The notes beneath the pieces are model-generated. The model saw only the letters and a list, made by a program, of their open reading frames with translations, had not been told where the DNA came from and ran no database searches. From Sarcophilus harrisii (lineage: Eukaryota > Chordata > Mammalia > Dasyuromorphia > Dasyuridae), in NCBI RefSeq assembly GCF_902635505.1, contig NC_045428.1, positions 151,725,641 to 151,789,640 on the forward strand: a DNA stretch of 64,000 bases, read 5' to 3'. The position numbers were made by a program, and so were the translations under genes. Shown piece by piece: positions 45,855-59,290 of the stretch (within the stretch, counting starts at the first letter, position 1; each line of letters opens with the position of its first letter).

Positions 45855-45915
45855 ACACTTAGCACAAGTCTTGGCACATAATAGCACTTAATAAATATCT
45901 GTTGATTGATTGGTT
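45855..45915 (+). repeat. L2 3' tail
   Basis: CACTTAGCACAAGTCTTGGC, CATAATAGCACTTAATAAAT and TGATTGATTGG form the L2 3' end. A similar tail occurs near 50835-50870. Confidence 0.75.
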
Positions 45916-46167
45916 TTACTATCCAGAGAAACCTTGGTGAAAGCATTTTCTCTGATCTGGGATGTTTTTAGATCAATAAATTTTCCCTCTCTTTGAATAT
46001 AAATGCACTATTCATTTATGTTGTCATGACAACTGCTTTAAATACATGATATATTTGTCAACCACTTCTTTAATGTTGAATCTAAGCACTAGTATATACA
46101 GTTAACCATGATTTTAATTACATAAAGATTAAAATGAACTTAGACAAAAAACCTTTAGTGATCCACG

Positions 46168-46992
46168 GGTTTTTTTTAATAGCTTTTTATTTACAAGATA
46201 TATGCATGGGTAATTTTACAGCATTGACAATTGCCAAACCTTTTGTTCCAATTTTTCCCCTCATTCCTCCCATCCCTTCCCCGCAATGGCAGGTTGACCA
46301 ATACATGTCAAATATATTAAAGTATAAATTAAATATAATATAAGTATACATGTCCAAACAATTGTTTTGCTGTACAAAAAGAATCGGACTTTGAAATAGT
46401 GTACAATTAGTCTGTGAAGGAAATCAAAAATATAGGCAGATAAAATAGAGGGATTAGGAATTCTATGTAATGGTTCATAGTTGTCTCCCAGAGTTCTTTC
46501 GCTGGGCGTAGCTGGTTCATTTCATTACTGCTCCATTGGAACTGATTTGGTTCATCTCATTGCTGAGGATGGCCAGGTCCATCAGAATTGATCATCATCT
46601 AGTATTGTTGTTGAGGTATATAATGATCTCCTGGTCCTGCTCATTTCACTCAGCATCAGTTCGTGTAAGTCTCTCCAGGCCTTTCTGAAATCATCCTGCT
46701 GGTCATTTCTTACAGAACAATAATATTCCATAACATTCATATACCACAATTTATTCAGCCATTCTCCAATTGATGGGCATCCACTCAGTTTCCAGTTTCT
46801 GGCCACTACAAAGAGGGCTGCCACAAACATTCGTGCACATACAGGTCCCTTTCCCTTCTTTAGGATCTCTTTGGGATATAAGCCCAGTAGTAACACTGCT
46901 GGATCAAAGGGTATGCACAGTTTGATAACTTTTTGAGCATAGTTCCAAATTGCTCTCCAGAATGACTGGATCTGTTCACGACTCCACCAACA
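46168..46992 (-). mobile_element. L1 3' end, 5'-truncated
   Basis: From the left, reverse poly-A, L1 3' UTR (GCATTGACAATTGCCAAACC) and ORF2 C-terminus. Minus-strand translation holds CCPS-like SGCPSIGEWLNKLWYMNVME and HCWW, as in mammalian L1 ORF2. Confidence 0.8.
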
Positions 46993-47345
46993 ATGTATCA
47001 GTGTCCCAGCTGGTCGTTTCTTACAGAACAATAATATTCCATAATATTCATACCCCATGACTGATTCAGCCATTCTCCAACTGATGGGCACCCACTCAGT
47101 TTCCAGTTCCTTGCCACTACAAAAAGAGCTGCAAGAAACATTTCTGCACATGCGGGTCCTTGGCTCTTTTTTATTTTTTCTTTGGAATACAGGCCCAGTA
47201 GAGACACTGCTGGATCACAGGATATACACAATTTGATAGCCTTTGGGCATAGTTCCATATTGCTCTCTGGAATGGTTGGATCAGTTCACAACTCTACCAA
47301 CAATGTATTTGTTCCCAATTTTCCACATCCCCTCCAACATTCATA
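46993..47345 (-). mobile_element. second partial L1 ORF2 C-terminus, abutting the first
   Basis: CTGGTCGTTTCTTACAGAAC restarts at about 47006 text already seen at 46700, and runs through ORF2 (CPSVGEWLNQSW, CAEMFLAALFVVARNW) to the HCWW-like region. It lacks its own 3' UTR and differs from the first copy at many positions, so it is not a simple recent doubling. Confidence 0.7.
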
Positions 47346-47379
47346 TGAAATGATTTGTTAAAGCAATGATATAGAGAAA

Positions 47380-48330
47380 ATAAAAATGGAAAGGGTCATC
47401 AAAATTTACTATCCATTAGGAAAATATTAAAAATCAGGAGTTGAAAAGATGGCAAAGTAAAAACAAAAATTTACAACCTAACTAGAGGCAAACAAGAATA
47501 TGACATTATTCCAAAAGGAACCATAGGAAACAATGTAATATCAGTATTGAACATATATCTTTCTAATATCTTAAATGCTAAATTCATAAAGGAAATATTA
47601 ACTGACTTAAATGAAGATATAGATAGAAATGAAATGATATTGAGATACTTTAATGATCCTCTCTTAGATTTGGATAAATCTAATAAAAAACTAATGAAAA
47701 GGGAAAATTTCTGGAGAAACCAAAACTGACAGATTTATGTTTTCTAAATTGTACTGCTAAAGAACATACATACTTCTCAGTACTATATATTTTTACAAAA
47801 ATTGACTCTGTATTAGGGCACAGAAATATTGCAAATAAATATTTAAAGGCAGATATAATTAACAATATACTATAATTAATATTGGAGACCATAATGCTAT
47901 TTTTAAAATAGTACTAGGTTCAGGGAGAACAAACAAAAAACAAAGTCCCAAATGGACACTTAACAATAAATAAGAAATGTATCAAAGAGTAAATCATATC
48001 AACAATTAAAATTATGTCAAAGAAAATGATAATGAAGAAGTATCACATCAATATTTCTGAAAGGCAACTACAGCAATACACAGAAAGAAAAAATCATATT
48101 CCTACAAACATACTTGACAAAATAGAAAAGAAGAGGATCAATAAACTGAATATGTATTTTAAAACTACTAAGGAAAAGAATTCACAGGAGAATTATATGA
48201 AACTATATGAAATTATATGAAACTTTTAATAAAAAATTCATACCAATACACATAAAATTATTCTCAAAAATTGAGAAAAGTCACCATATCAAATTTCTTT
48301 TATGAAACAAATATTATTCTAAAATAGTAC
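47380..48330 (+). mobile_element. old L1 ORF2 endonuclease-region fragment
   Basis: The frame at 47547-47729 (LTDLNEDIDRNE...PLLDLDKSNKK) and, with frame breaks, FTKIDSVLGHRNIANK resemble the end of the L1 endonuclease domain (DFN-P-SxLDRS, SKIDHILGHK). Very diverged. Confidence 0.55.
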
Positions 48331-48869
48331 AGCAATTTTGCATGATGATCTACATATATAACTTAGCTATTCTCAGCAAAAAAGTTATCCAAGACAACTT
48401 TGTAGCCTTACGATGAAAGATATTGTTTATTTCCAGATAAAGAATTAGTACAGCTTGAATGCAAATCAAAGATACTTTTTCCTTTACTTTCTTTATTTTT
48501 CTTGAGTTTGTTTTGCTGTATTTTCTTTCACAGAATGATTTACATGGAAATGTATTTTGCATGATTACACACAGGTATAATCTATATCAAATTGCTTGCC
48601 TTCTCAATATAAGGGAAAGGTTAGGAGATAATTTGGAACTCAAAATTTGAAAAAAAAATGTTAAAAATTGTTTTTACATGTAATTGGGAAGAACATAATA
48701 TTAAATAAGAAAAAAAGATAAGCTGTCCTCCAGCCGCGTCAGTCATTTGTTTTAATAAGATTTGGCAATGTGTTCACAAGATCCTGATACATTTACTTTA
48801 ATTCATCATGAAACTATACTTTTATTAATGAGGCAAATTTTCAGGACATTAAAGTATGTTTTTCTCTAT

Positions 48870-49860
48870 TCTGAGATAAATGCATTTATTTATTTGTTTG
48901 TTTGTTTATTTTATTCCTCTTACCCCATTCCTCCTCCCCTACTCAGCAAATAGTTATATCAAAGTTAAACATGCTTTCCATATTTCCATATTTCTAAACA
49001 TATTTCCATATTTGTCATGTTGCTCAAAAAAAAATCAGATCAAAAGGGGAAAAAAATGAGAAAAAAAAAACAACAACAAACAGCAACAACAAAAACATAG
49101 GTGGAAATACTATCCTATGATCCACATTCAGTTTCCATGTTCTCTCTCTGGATGCAGATAGCACTTTCCATCACAAATCTATTGGAATAGCCTTGAATCA
49201 TCTCATTGTTGAAAACAACCAAATCTATCACAATTGATCATCATATGATCTTGTTGCTGCTGTATACAATGTTCTCTTCATTCTAGTTATTTCACATAGC
49301 ATCAGTTTATGTAAGTCTTTCCAGGCTTTTCTGAAATCATCCTGCTCATCATTTCTTATAGAATAATATTTACATTCATAAACCATAACTCATTCAGCCA
49401 TTCCCCAATTGATGGGCTCATCATTCAATTTCCAGTTCTTTGAAACTACAAAAAGTGCTGCTATAAACATTTTTGCACATGTGGGTCCCTTTCTCTCTTT
49501 AGGATTTCCTTGAGATACAGACAGTAAAAAAAACTCTGCTAGATCAAAAGTAATGCAGAGTTTGGTAGTCCTTTGGGCATAGTTCCAAATCGCTCTCCAG
49601 AATGGTTGGATCAGTTCACAGTTCCACCAACCATGTATTAGTGTCCCAGTTTTCTCACATCCCCTCCAACATTAATTATTATCTTTCAGTGTCATCTTAG
49701 CCAATCTGAGATATGAGGTGGTACCTCAGAGTTGTCTTAATTTTCATTTTTTAATCAATAATGATTTAGAACATTTTTCATATGACTAGAAATGACTAAT
49801 TTTTTCATCTGAAAATTGTTCATATCCTTTGACCATTTACTGAAGTAAAGTTCTTAACCT
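48870..49860 (-). mobile_element. L1 3' end, diverged
   Basis: Begins at a TTTG-type low-complexity run, then poly-purine and the same ORF2 C-terminal text as at 46.7 kb in reverse (CTGAAATCATCCTGCTCATC, CATTCCCCAATTGATGGGCT), with more differences and hence older. Confidence 0.7.
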
Positions 49861-51614
49861 TTTGTGAAATGTGGTATGAAGCAAAGTTGTATTGAACTGT
49901 TCCAAATCACTTAGGAATTTCTAAAATCCCAAATTATTCTATTTTTCAGTATTATTAATTTATGTGTCAGAGCTCATCATTCCCTAAAAGACTCCTAAGC
50001 CCATTAGAATTAAGCATAAAAAATCCCAGAAACAGTGTGTGTATATGTATGTTGTTTTAGAATCTGATCAAGATGCCACAATCTTATAGGCTTCCCTAGA
50101 ATTCTAACAATATGTTTAGTATAGCTTTGAATTAAAAGGGTATTTCATAAGCAAAAATAACTTTTTTCCAGTTTTCAGTACTCTAGTCCTTGTTTTGCCT
50201 TCGATGTGACAAACTTTTCTCCCTTTTATTGCAACAATTAAAAGCTGTTTTTAATTAGATTTTTTCTTGTTCTTCCAACTTTAAGAAGCCTATGTAGAGG
50301 AATTAGTAACAACCCTCCAGACATCAGATCTTCCTGAAGGTTGTTGCTTGTTTTCTGAGACTTAATTAAATATCCTCAAAGCAATGACTTGGCAGTTCTT
50401 AATTCTGTTTGTTTCAAGTACACTTTCATCTTTGGCAATACTGATTTTAATTAATTATGTCATTGAATAATCACTGAAATGCATGATTTTACTATACCAA
50501 AAGTCAAATTGCAATATTTCTAATTGTCCTTGAAGTTCTGTAACTATTGAATACTTATTGAAATAAAATACATTTAAAAAAAAAAACAACACAGCATTAT
50601 AAACACACAAAAAGAGAGAAACGAAATGTGTGTATTGGACAAAATTCCAAATCCTGGACTAGGAAGTGAACTAAGGTGGGAAAACCTATTCAGATTAGGC
50701 TCAAGATGGTCAAGATGAGACATTCTTAGTCATCCTAATATCAACAGAATCATATAAGCAGGACCATTTGGCTACTGAAAAATAAAGCCCTATCAAAATT
50801 ATTCTTTTCCCAAATTAACCCCACTACACTTTCAGTGCCTAATAAATGCTTTTTTGATTGATTAATTTATCAATGTCAGTTTGGTCTTTAGTAGAGTACT
50901 ATTGTAGTAGATAAAGCAATAGTTGGCATTACCAGTATTAATATGATAAAATAAAGACCTCCAGTATTTTGATAAATTCTATAAAAGGATATAACAAATT
51001 CAGCCGGTTATGGAGCAAAAAGCTGCTATTTGTATCAAAGTATTAACAAGAAAAATTAAATCATTATCAAACAATCATTAGTCGAAGATCATGATATACA
51101 TAAATAAGAACTTATCAACATTTAGCATATATAATATTTTATTTTGCAACTAAATATAAAATGAAAGTCAATGTTATAATTAAGTTGATTCAGTATTTAA
51201 AATTATAAAATGTCATAGTAGGAAAATACCTTGCAGAGATACAATCCCAACCACCTACCCAATAAGCAATAATATTCCCTTTTTCATAATAATAAGTATT
51301 TTTATGATGACCCCTTGAGGTTATATCTTGAAGAAGCACTACTTGCTGTGAAGTCCATCTAGGTTTTGGACAATTGAAATTTTTAGAACATTATTGCTTA
51401 TGTTGAGGCAAAATTTGCCCTTGATTTGCACAGGACAAATCTAATGCTTCCAAATGATGACTTTCCAAGTATTTGAAGACAAATGTATTGCTCTTTCTGT
51501 AATGCCCAATAATTTCAATAATGTTCGAAATCAAACTAAAACTAACAGGAAAAACAGAGAAATGGGAAAGGTTCTACAAAAACTCTCTATTACCTTCTGT
51601 CCATTAGAAGATAT
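49861..51614. other. intergenic, no gene seen
   Basis: AT-rich, only short frames. Holds an A-rich tract with AAAGAGAGAAA near 50575-50625 and an L2-like tail near 50835-50870. It lies downstream of the taste receptor on its strand. Confidence 0.5.
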
Positions 51615-52553
51615 TTATTTCTGCATAGTCTGCTCTATGGATATGTCTCCTTTGAGACAATGCTTCATCTGGTGCAGTGCATTCAGGGATGTCTGCTTCA
51701 GCTTTATATTCCCCCAAATCAGGATAAATGTGTGGCCTAAGGGATAGATGGGTGCAATTATCTGAATAAATATCATTACTAGTTCACTCTCTGGAAAAAA
51801 GTCATTCGATGTTGCTATAAAAAAAGTCAAACAGTAAATGACAAATAGGATGAGAAAAGAGATCATAGTTTTCAAGGCTCTCAAATGGATCTCTGTGCTG
51901 GGATCTCTGGCATCCAAGGAACTGAGTTTTCTCTTCTGAACATGTTTCCACAGGGAGAGGATTAACAGGAAAAATGAGATCAGGGACACAGTAAAAGGAA
52001 AGAGAGAACCCAGATTTAGTAACATTTTAGAGTAGATGAAGCTACTTGTATTATTTCTCTTGTTCTTCCTGAGTATGAAACTCTTGAAAATTTCATTATA
52101 ATTCTTTGTTATTAGAAAACTAAAGAACACAGATATAAGTAAGGATGCCAGTAGAATTATGAGAATCACTTTGTTAATTCTCCATTTCAACCAGAGAAAG
52201 AGGGGGTGAGAGAAATTTGCTATCTTCAAACAGTAGAATATGCTAAGGCAGGTAGCAAACCAGACATTTAAATGGTTAGTCATTGTCCAGACGCCATCTA
52301 TAAGTCTCATAATATTTTCATAGTCAAATATCTCTGGATAGAGAGTCATTGTAAAGCCATTGAAAAGTATCATAAATAGCAGGCCAATTCTGGAGGTGGC
52401 TAGGCTGGTGAGAATGATATCAACTAAGTAGATTTTCCTTTTTTTGACCCAGTCAACAAAGTTAACCAGTCCAATGAATCCATTCCCCAAAATTCCCATT
52501 ATGAACTCTCCAACTATCACAATCATAAAGATGATCTCCATTGCATCTAACAT
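51615..52553 (-). CDS. bitter taste receptor, TAS2R family (TAS2R42-like)
   Basis: An uninterrupted single-exon frame gives a seven-helix receptor of 312 residues from the Met at 52553; an upstream in-frame Met at 52610 would add 19 residues but is polar and unlike family N-termini, and a Met at 52541 is also possible. TAS2R signatures in order: GILGNGFIGLVN in TM1, LTSLATSRIGLL in TM2, WFATCLSIFYCLKIANFSHP in TM3, LFLWLKWRINK, KLSSLDARDPSTEIHLRALK before TM6, and HTFILIWGNIKLKQ at the end of TM7. The length is usual for the family. From memory the ATCLSIFY-KIA-F-HSLFLWL and KLSS-RD-STEAH blocks are closest to human TAS2R42. It acts as a Gq/gustducin-coupled receptor in taste-cell membranes; ligands cannot be told. 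A second-loop glycosylation site NNTS is present. It appears functional. Confidence 0.9.
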   Translation of the reverse strand: MLDAMEIIFMIVIVGEFIMGILGNGFIGLVNFVDWVKKRKIYLVDIILTSLATSRIGLLFMILFNGFTMTLYPEIFDYENIMRLIDGVWTMTNHLNVWFATCLSIFYCLKIANFSHPLFLWLKWRINKVILIILLASLLISVFFSFLITKNYNEIFKSFILRKNKRNNTSSFIYSKMLLNLGSLFPFTVSLISFFLLILSLWKHVQKRKLSSLDARDPSTEIHLRALKTMISFLILFVIYCLTFFIATSNDFFPESELVMIFIQIIAPIYPLGHTFILIWGNIKLKQTSLNALHQMKHCLKGDISIEQTMQK

Positions 52554-52610
52554 ATCTGCAGAGAGAAAATTCCAGTGTCTAATATCCCAGTTTTTTGGAT
52601 TAATTTTCAA

Positions 52611-53600
52611 CCAATCTATTGAAGAGAAATACCTGTGGCGTTGAAGTTTTGCAGTAATTTCTTTTTCTCTGTCTTTACTGTGTCCCCTGTTTCCAGAGAG
52701 AAAGCTTTTGACCTATACTTTTGTATAGGATTAGAGTTGTTTTCACAGAACTTCCTTATTCTTGCAAGTACATTGACCTATGTATGAGTTTCTGGGAGGA
52801 AACTATATGTGTCCTTTTATAATCCACTGCAGTTTGTGATTTTGAATGCATGGAGAGAACTGAAAGGCTGGGCTTCTATTTGCTTACATGCAAATAGGAA
52901 AAGATTCCCTTTCATCATTTTGCACATTCATTTTGATTCTACTTTCCATCCAATTCAGATTCATCATCAGTTTGATCTATGAATCAGGTGACCACCAAAA
53001 TAATCCATATTCTTAACAATGAAGAAAATCTGGAGGTGAATTTCATTATTGCTATTAGCAATGACTTTTTATAAAGGCTCATAGATGAGGGTTAGAAATT
53101 ATTGAAACAGTGAACATAATCCATACATATAATTTAAGCCCCAAAGGAAAATTTTTCTCAATTTCAGCTGTAAAAAGGAAAGTATCTAAATTTTAATATA
53201 CTATGAGAGTTCGGTCTCATCAATCAGTGATTATTTACTCAACAGTAACTTTATTAAACTCTTTACTCACAATAAACAATAAAAAATCATCTTCTAACTA
53301 AAGATTTTTTTAACAGTATAGGAGCAGTTTTCTGGTTATTACTTAATCTCTTTCTGAGAGAGATGAGACAATCTATTTTCATTGTATCATTCTGATTTCA
53401 CTATCAATTTTTTTTAATGTTATTAAGCTCAAATCTATTGTCTCTAATTATTCAGAAAATTAATACTTGAAACTCCTCAAAATTCATTTCATTCATTAAG
53501 AACATCTGTATCTCATACTTCATTCTGACATAAGCTATATTAAAATTGTTTATGTGAAAATTTTCAGTTGATATCACTCAAAGTTTCCAAGGACAAAAAT
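52611..53600. other. upstream flank of the taste receptor, no gene seen
   Basis: AT-rich, no coding signal or clear repeat. The receptor promoter is expected here but no TATA or other box could be singled out. Confidence 0.5.
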
Positions 53601-53614
53601 CAAGAAGGAAGGCA

Positions 53615-54215
53615 GTAGTAAATTGATCAATCAACAAAGATGCATTACTGCCTGGAACTGTACTAAGGCCTGGTGGTTCCGAAACAAAAAGCAAAACATT
53701 CTCTTTAAAAGTTTTCAGTCTGGTTTACAGAGTAGATAACATGTATATCAATAAGTATTTACAAATAGATATAAAATCAATACAAGATAATGTGGAAGGG
53801 TAAAATTAAGAAGATCAGGAAAGACTTTTTATTCCCTTCTTTTTTCACCATTCTATCAAGCCTCAGAAACCTCTTCATCCTAAAAAGTAATTTCTGCCCT
53901 AAGAAAATATTCTTAGTCCATCTTATTTGGATGGTTCCTCCTGGAACCACCATTTAAGGACAATTTTAGAATATAAACTCCCAGATTGTAGGAACTGTTA
54001 TTTTTTTCTTTGCTCATATTTATATTCCTAGGTTTGACATAATTTCTGACATGTAGTTAGCTTAATAGACTGATTGACTGATTGGGTGATTTTATGTAAA
54101 AAGCAGTGTTAAACTCAAGTTAGGCTGAGTTTTGAAGGAAAGTAGGGATTTCAAAGAGGTGATGTTGAAGATGAATTTCATTTTAGGGACAAAGAGCACA
54201 AAGGCAAGGAAATCT
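53615..54215 (+). repeat. old interspersed repeat split by an L2 tail
   Basis: ATCAATCAACAAAGATGCAT through GGTTCCGAAACAAAAAGC is the same family as at 61.2 kb. It breaks near 53830, where L2-like text (CCTCAGAAACCTCTTCATCC, then CTCCCAGATTGTAGGAACTG, GACTGATTGACTGATTG) intervenes to about 54090, and resumes with GAGTTTTGAAGGAAAGTAGG. Nested order: L2 tail into the older element. Confidence 0.55.
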
Positions 54216-54811
54216 TTAACTTTTTTTTTTATCCCTCCCCAAAAAAGCCAGTCTTGGCTTTTAAAAACATGGATTTTATCAGCAGAAGTTTGGAATCATT
54301 GACTAAAAGTACTGAGCAAAATTTCCTATACAATCCAACCAGTTCCCTCATCACTTCATTTTGGTTCCAACTTGTTTTTTTTTATTTGTACTACTTTACT
54401 TATTAATGAATTAAATGCCCAGTAACATATTTGAAAGTCTAGAGAATATGCAATTTTCATACACATTGTTGTGTTAGTGCCTTGATGAGACTTTATAATG
54501 TCCTGAGATTTTATAATATATACATAATTATTAAATTAATTAAATTAAAATTATATATTATATATGTATGTATATAAAATCATATCACCACAAATATTTG
54601 GAGGACCTTTGACATCTGCCCTGCTGTGTTCTCTCTCTTTTTCTCACTTGTAGCAATGACTCTCTGAGGCACACTTGCAGAAACCATACCACCCTTCACC
54701 ACATCTAGTTTACTCAGCTTTAGAACTCTGCCTTTGGTCTATTCCTCATTGGTGGGTGAATACAAACTCATCTATAACCTATTCTATCTGTCCAGGAATC
54801 TTGGATGAATT

Positions 54812-54849
<38 letters not shown>
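54812..54849. repeat. (TA)n microsatellite
   Basis: About 18 uninterrupted TA units. Confidence 0.95.
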
Positions 54850-54850
<1 letters not shown>

Positions 54851-55129
54851 CATTCTTTCAGCCTCAGTCCCATAGCACTTTGTCTACCTGGTGTATCTAT
54901 CCTCCCAGAACACTTCTAAAAGAACCTGAGATTCTCCTCTTCTCAGATAACTGTATCAAACTTATTGGTCTGTTTTTTAATCTCAAGATAACTCTTAGTC
55001 TATCAGAAAATTTTATGATGGTATGGTAGACTTTGGGTTCTATACTATTGTCACATAATAATCACTTAACTGATGCAATCATTTAACTAATTAAATTCCC
55101 TTTCTTTTGATGAATGACTGGAGAAGGAA

Positions 55130-58100
55130 ATGAAAAAAGAAAATATGACATTGTTCCCATAAACTTGAAAAATTTGACACCAGCTCTGATAATGACCATG
55201 TGTTTCAGCATAGCCCTGGAGGGAAAAGCAGCAGCCATCACCTAGGAAAGCCAGAAAACAGGTAGATGCTAATGGGACTCCCCAGGTAACTAAGGAAATG
55301 CACAGACATTTAGACTCCCCACATAACTCAGCATAGCCAGGTAAACAGGCAGCCTCTAATGGCTAGAGAGCCATGTGCTTCAATATGGTCCTGAACAAAC
55401 AGATGTCAATTTAGGGATACTCTGCAGATCTTAGAGCATGCCAGACATCAGTACTGAGAGTCAGACTCAGGACCAGTTAAGCTGCAACACTCCTACAGTC
55501 TCCAGCAGTGCCAGCAATCCCCAATCCACTTCATTAGCACAGTACCAGACAGAAGGTCCCTCAGGGGTCTCAGGACAACGTCAGTGCAGCACCAGACCAA
55601 AAGTCAGGGCTTACAGCCCCTAAGAGTAAAATATTGTCAAACCAAGAACAGAGAACAAAATTAAAAGTAAAGAAAAAGGCCCGAAAAGATGTGCAAAAAA
55701 CAACAAAAAGAATCTGATCATAGAAAAGTTTTATGGTGACAGGGAAGATCAAGACACAGATACAAGAAAGGACAACAATGTCAAAACACTCATGGGCAAA
55801 ATCCCAAAGAAAAATGGTCATTGATCTCCAACCAAGAAAGACTCATGGAAGAGCTTTGAAAAATATATAGCTCAATAATCAAAGAGGTAGAAGAAAAATG
55901 GGGAAAAGAATTGAGTGATACAAGAGAATTATTGAAAAAAGAGTAAAAAAAAAGAAAACTTAAAAAAGTAGAATTTGTCAAATGAAAAAGGCAGTACAAA
56001 AGCTAACTAAGAAAAACAACTCTTTAAAAATTTGAATCAGGCATATAGAAGTTAATGCTTCTATCAAACAAAATCAAAAGAATGAAAAATATAGAAGAAT
56101 GTGTAAAATACCTTATAAGAGAAACAACTGACCTGAAAAATAGATCCAGGAAAGATAATCTTAGAATTATTGGATTATTTAAAAGCAATTATCAAAAGGA
56201 AGATTGATGGCACCTTTCAAGAAATTATCAAGAAAAACTGCCTTGATATCCCAGAGCCAGAGAACAAAATAGGCTCTGAAAAAATCCATCAACCATATCA
56301 GGAAAGAAATCCCCAAATAAAAACTCCAAGCAACATTATAACCAAATTTCTTCAGAACTATGAAGTCAAGAAAAAAGTACTACAGGTAACCAGAAAGAAA
56401 CAATTCAAGTATTGGAGAGTCAAAATCAGACTGACATAGAATTTAGCAGCTGCAACATTAAAGGATTACAGGTCATAGAATATGATATTCCAGAAGGCAA
56501 AAGAGCTAGGACTACAACCAAGAATCACCTACCTAGTGAAATGAAACATAATCCTCAAGGGAAATAAATGATCTTCATTGAAATAAAAGAATTTCAAGAT
56601 TTCATTTGAAGACCAGTATTAAATATTGCTCTTCAATATCAAGACTCAAGAAAAAAATAAAAGATAAAAAGGAAAAAGAAAATATAAGGGATTCAAACAG
56701 AGTTAAACTGTTTATATCTCTATATGGAAAGATGATATTTATCAATTCTTTAGAATAGTAGCACTTTCAGTGGAGTTAGAAAGAATATACATGAATAGAG
56801 GGTATGGGTATAAGGTGAATTTGAGCAAGGACAAAAAAATTAATCCAGGCTTGATAAAGAAGTGTGCACTGGGTGTAGAAGGAAGGAAGAGGTATAATGA
56901 GGTCAACTATTTTACATGAAGAGGCATGAAAGAACTATTACAATAGAGGGGAAGATGAGAGGGTAGGTATTGGATAATACTAGATCTTTACTCTCATCAG
57001 AATTGACTCAAAGAGGAAATAATATACATCATCAGCTAAATATAGAAATCTATTTTACTTGACAGCAAAGTAGGAGTGGAGCAGGCTAAGTGGGTGAGAG
57101 GAAGAATTGTCAGAAGGGAAAGCAGATTGGAAGAGGCAATAATCAGAAGCAAAACACTGGTGATGAGGGAAAATATTAAAAGAGAGAGGACAAACAGGAG
57201 GAAAAATAGGATAGAAGGAAATATACAATTAATAATCATAACTGTGGATGTTAATGGAATGAACTCTTCTATAAAATAGAAGCAGAGAGTACAGTGAATC
57301 AAAAACCAGAATCCTACAATATGTTGTTTACAAGAAACATACTTGAAGCAGAGATTCACACACAGAGTTAAGGTAAAGGGCTGAAACAGAATCTATTATG
57401 CTTCAGCTGAAGTAAAACAAAACAAAAACAAAATAAGCAAGGGTATCAATCTTATTTCAGACATAAATTAACTGAAAATTAAATCATTTAATCCTAAAGA
57501 AAAGTGGGTAAAAGAAAAAAATCATAGAAACAATAATTTCATAAAAGACAATGATAACAATGAGAAAAATAATATAAGTAATACTTAGGGAAAATGTTAT
57601 TTCTCTAAATTCTTACATCAACAAAATAGAGAAAGATCAGATAAATGAATTTGGCATGTAACTTAATAAACTAGAAAAAGAACAGATTAAAAATCCCCAA
57701 TTTAGCATCAAGTTAGAAATCTTGAAAATCAAAAGTGAAATTAAGGAAATTGAAAGTAAGAAAATTATTAAGCTAATAAATAAAACTAGAAGTTGGTTTT
57801 ATGAAAACCTCATCAAGTCAGATAAGCCCATCAACTAGTTTAATTTTTTTAAAAAGAAAGAAAACCAAATATCCAGAATTAATGAAAAATTAAAATTAAA
57901 ATCATCACCAATGAAGAAGAAATCAAAACGGTCATTAGGAAACATTTTGCCCAATTATAATCTGACAATCTGAGTGAAACTGATATTAAGAAAATGTAAA
58001 TTACACAGATTAACACTTGAGGAAATAAAATTCCTAAATAAATAAATAATTTTGGAAAAAGAAATTCAACAAGTCACCAATGAATGACCTAAAAAAAGAA

Positions 58101-59290
58101 AAATCTTCAGGGCCAAATGGCTCCATAAGTGAATTCTACCAAATATTTTAAAAACAATTAATTCCAATATTATATAAACTGTATGGAAATATAGGTGGAA
58201 TACCACTAAATTCCTTTATGACACAAATACGGTGTTAATACCCAAACTAAGAGCTAAAACAGAGAAAGAAAATCATAGACAAATTTCCCTAATGAATATA
58301 AATGTAAAAAGTTTGAACAAAATAATGGCAAGCAATTAGATCAATATATCACAAGGATCACACACTATGATCAGATGGGATTCAAAGCAGAAATGGTGTA
58401 TAGTATATAGTTGGTTCAACATTAGGAAAACTATCAGCATTATGATATATTAATAACAAAACCAATAGAAATCGTATTATTATCTCAAAAATGCTGAGAA
58501 AGCTTTTGACAAAATACAACACCCATTCCTATTAAGAAAAAAACCCCACTAAAAATCATAGGAATAAAGGGAGTGTTCCTTAAAAGAATAGGCATTATTT
58601 GTCTAAAACCATCAGCAATTATTATCTGTAATGGGGATAAGCAAGAAGCTTTCCCAATAAGATCAGGGGTGAAGAAAGGATGTCCATTACTATCATTATT
58701 ATTCAATATAGCACTAGAAATATTAGCTATAGAAATAAGAGAAAAAACCCAAAGGAATTAGAACAGGCAATGAAGAAACAAAACTTATTGCCAATGACAT
58801 GATGAAAATCCTAGAGAATCAACTAGAAAACCACTTGAAATAATTGACAATTTTAGCAAAGATGCAGAATATAAGATTAACTCACATAAATCAGCAATTA
58901 TCTGACCAATAAAGCCCAGCAATAAGAGAAAAAAGAGAAATTCCATTTAAAATACCTGTAAACAATATAAAATACTTAGCATGCCTGCCAAGATAAACTC
59001 GGGAATTACATATACACAATTACAAAACCCTTTTCAAACAAATAGTCATACCTAAATAATTGGGGAAATATCAATTGTTTATGGATAGACTGAGCCAATA
59101 TAATAGAAACAACAATTCTGTCTAAATTAATTTATTTATTTAGTGTAATACCAATCAAAGAAGCAATAAATTGCTAGATTTGGAAAAATTTATAACAAAA
59201 TTCATCTGAATGAACAAAAGGTCAAGAATATCAAGGAAATTATGATGTCAGATCTCAAACTATATTATAGAGCAGTAAGTATAACTAGAC
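55130..59290 (+). mobile_element. old L1 with ORF1 and ORF2 traces
   Basis: At 56.16-56.44 kb the frame with LDIPEPENKIGSEKIHQ and NIITKFLQNYEVKKKVLQ resembles the L1 ORF1 C-terminal half; it is preceded by lysine-rich coiled-coil-like text. From 57.3 kb ORF2 traces begin, and at 58.57-58.75 kb AIIICNGDKQEAFPIRSGVK-KGCPLLSLLFNIALEIL is the reverse transcriptase block (GxRQGCPLSPLLFN in other L1s). Many frame breaks and stops; long dead. The 5' boundary is approximate. Confidence 0.7.

Noticed and set aside
46582-47151. 189-residue minus-strand frame
   Set aside because: It runs through two abutting L1 ORF2 C-terminal fragments; not a host gene.
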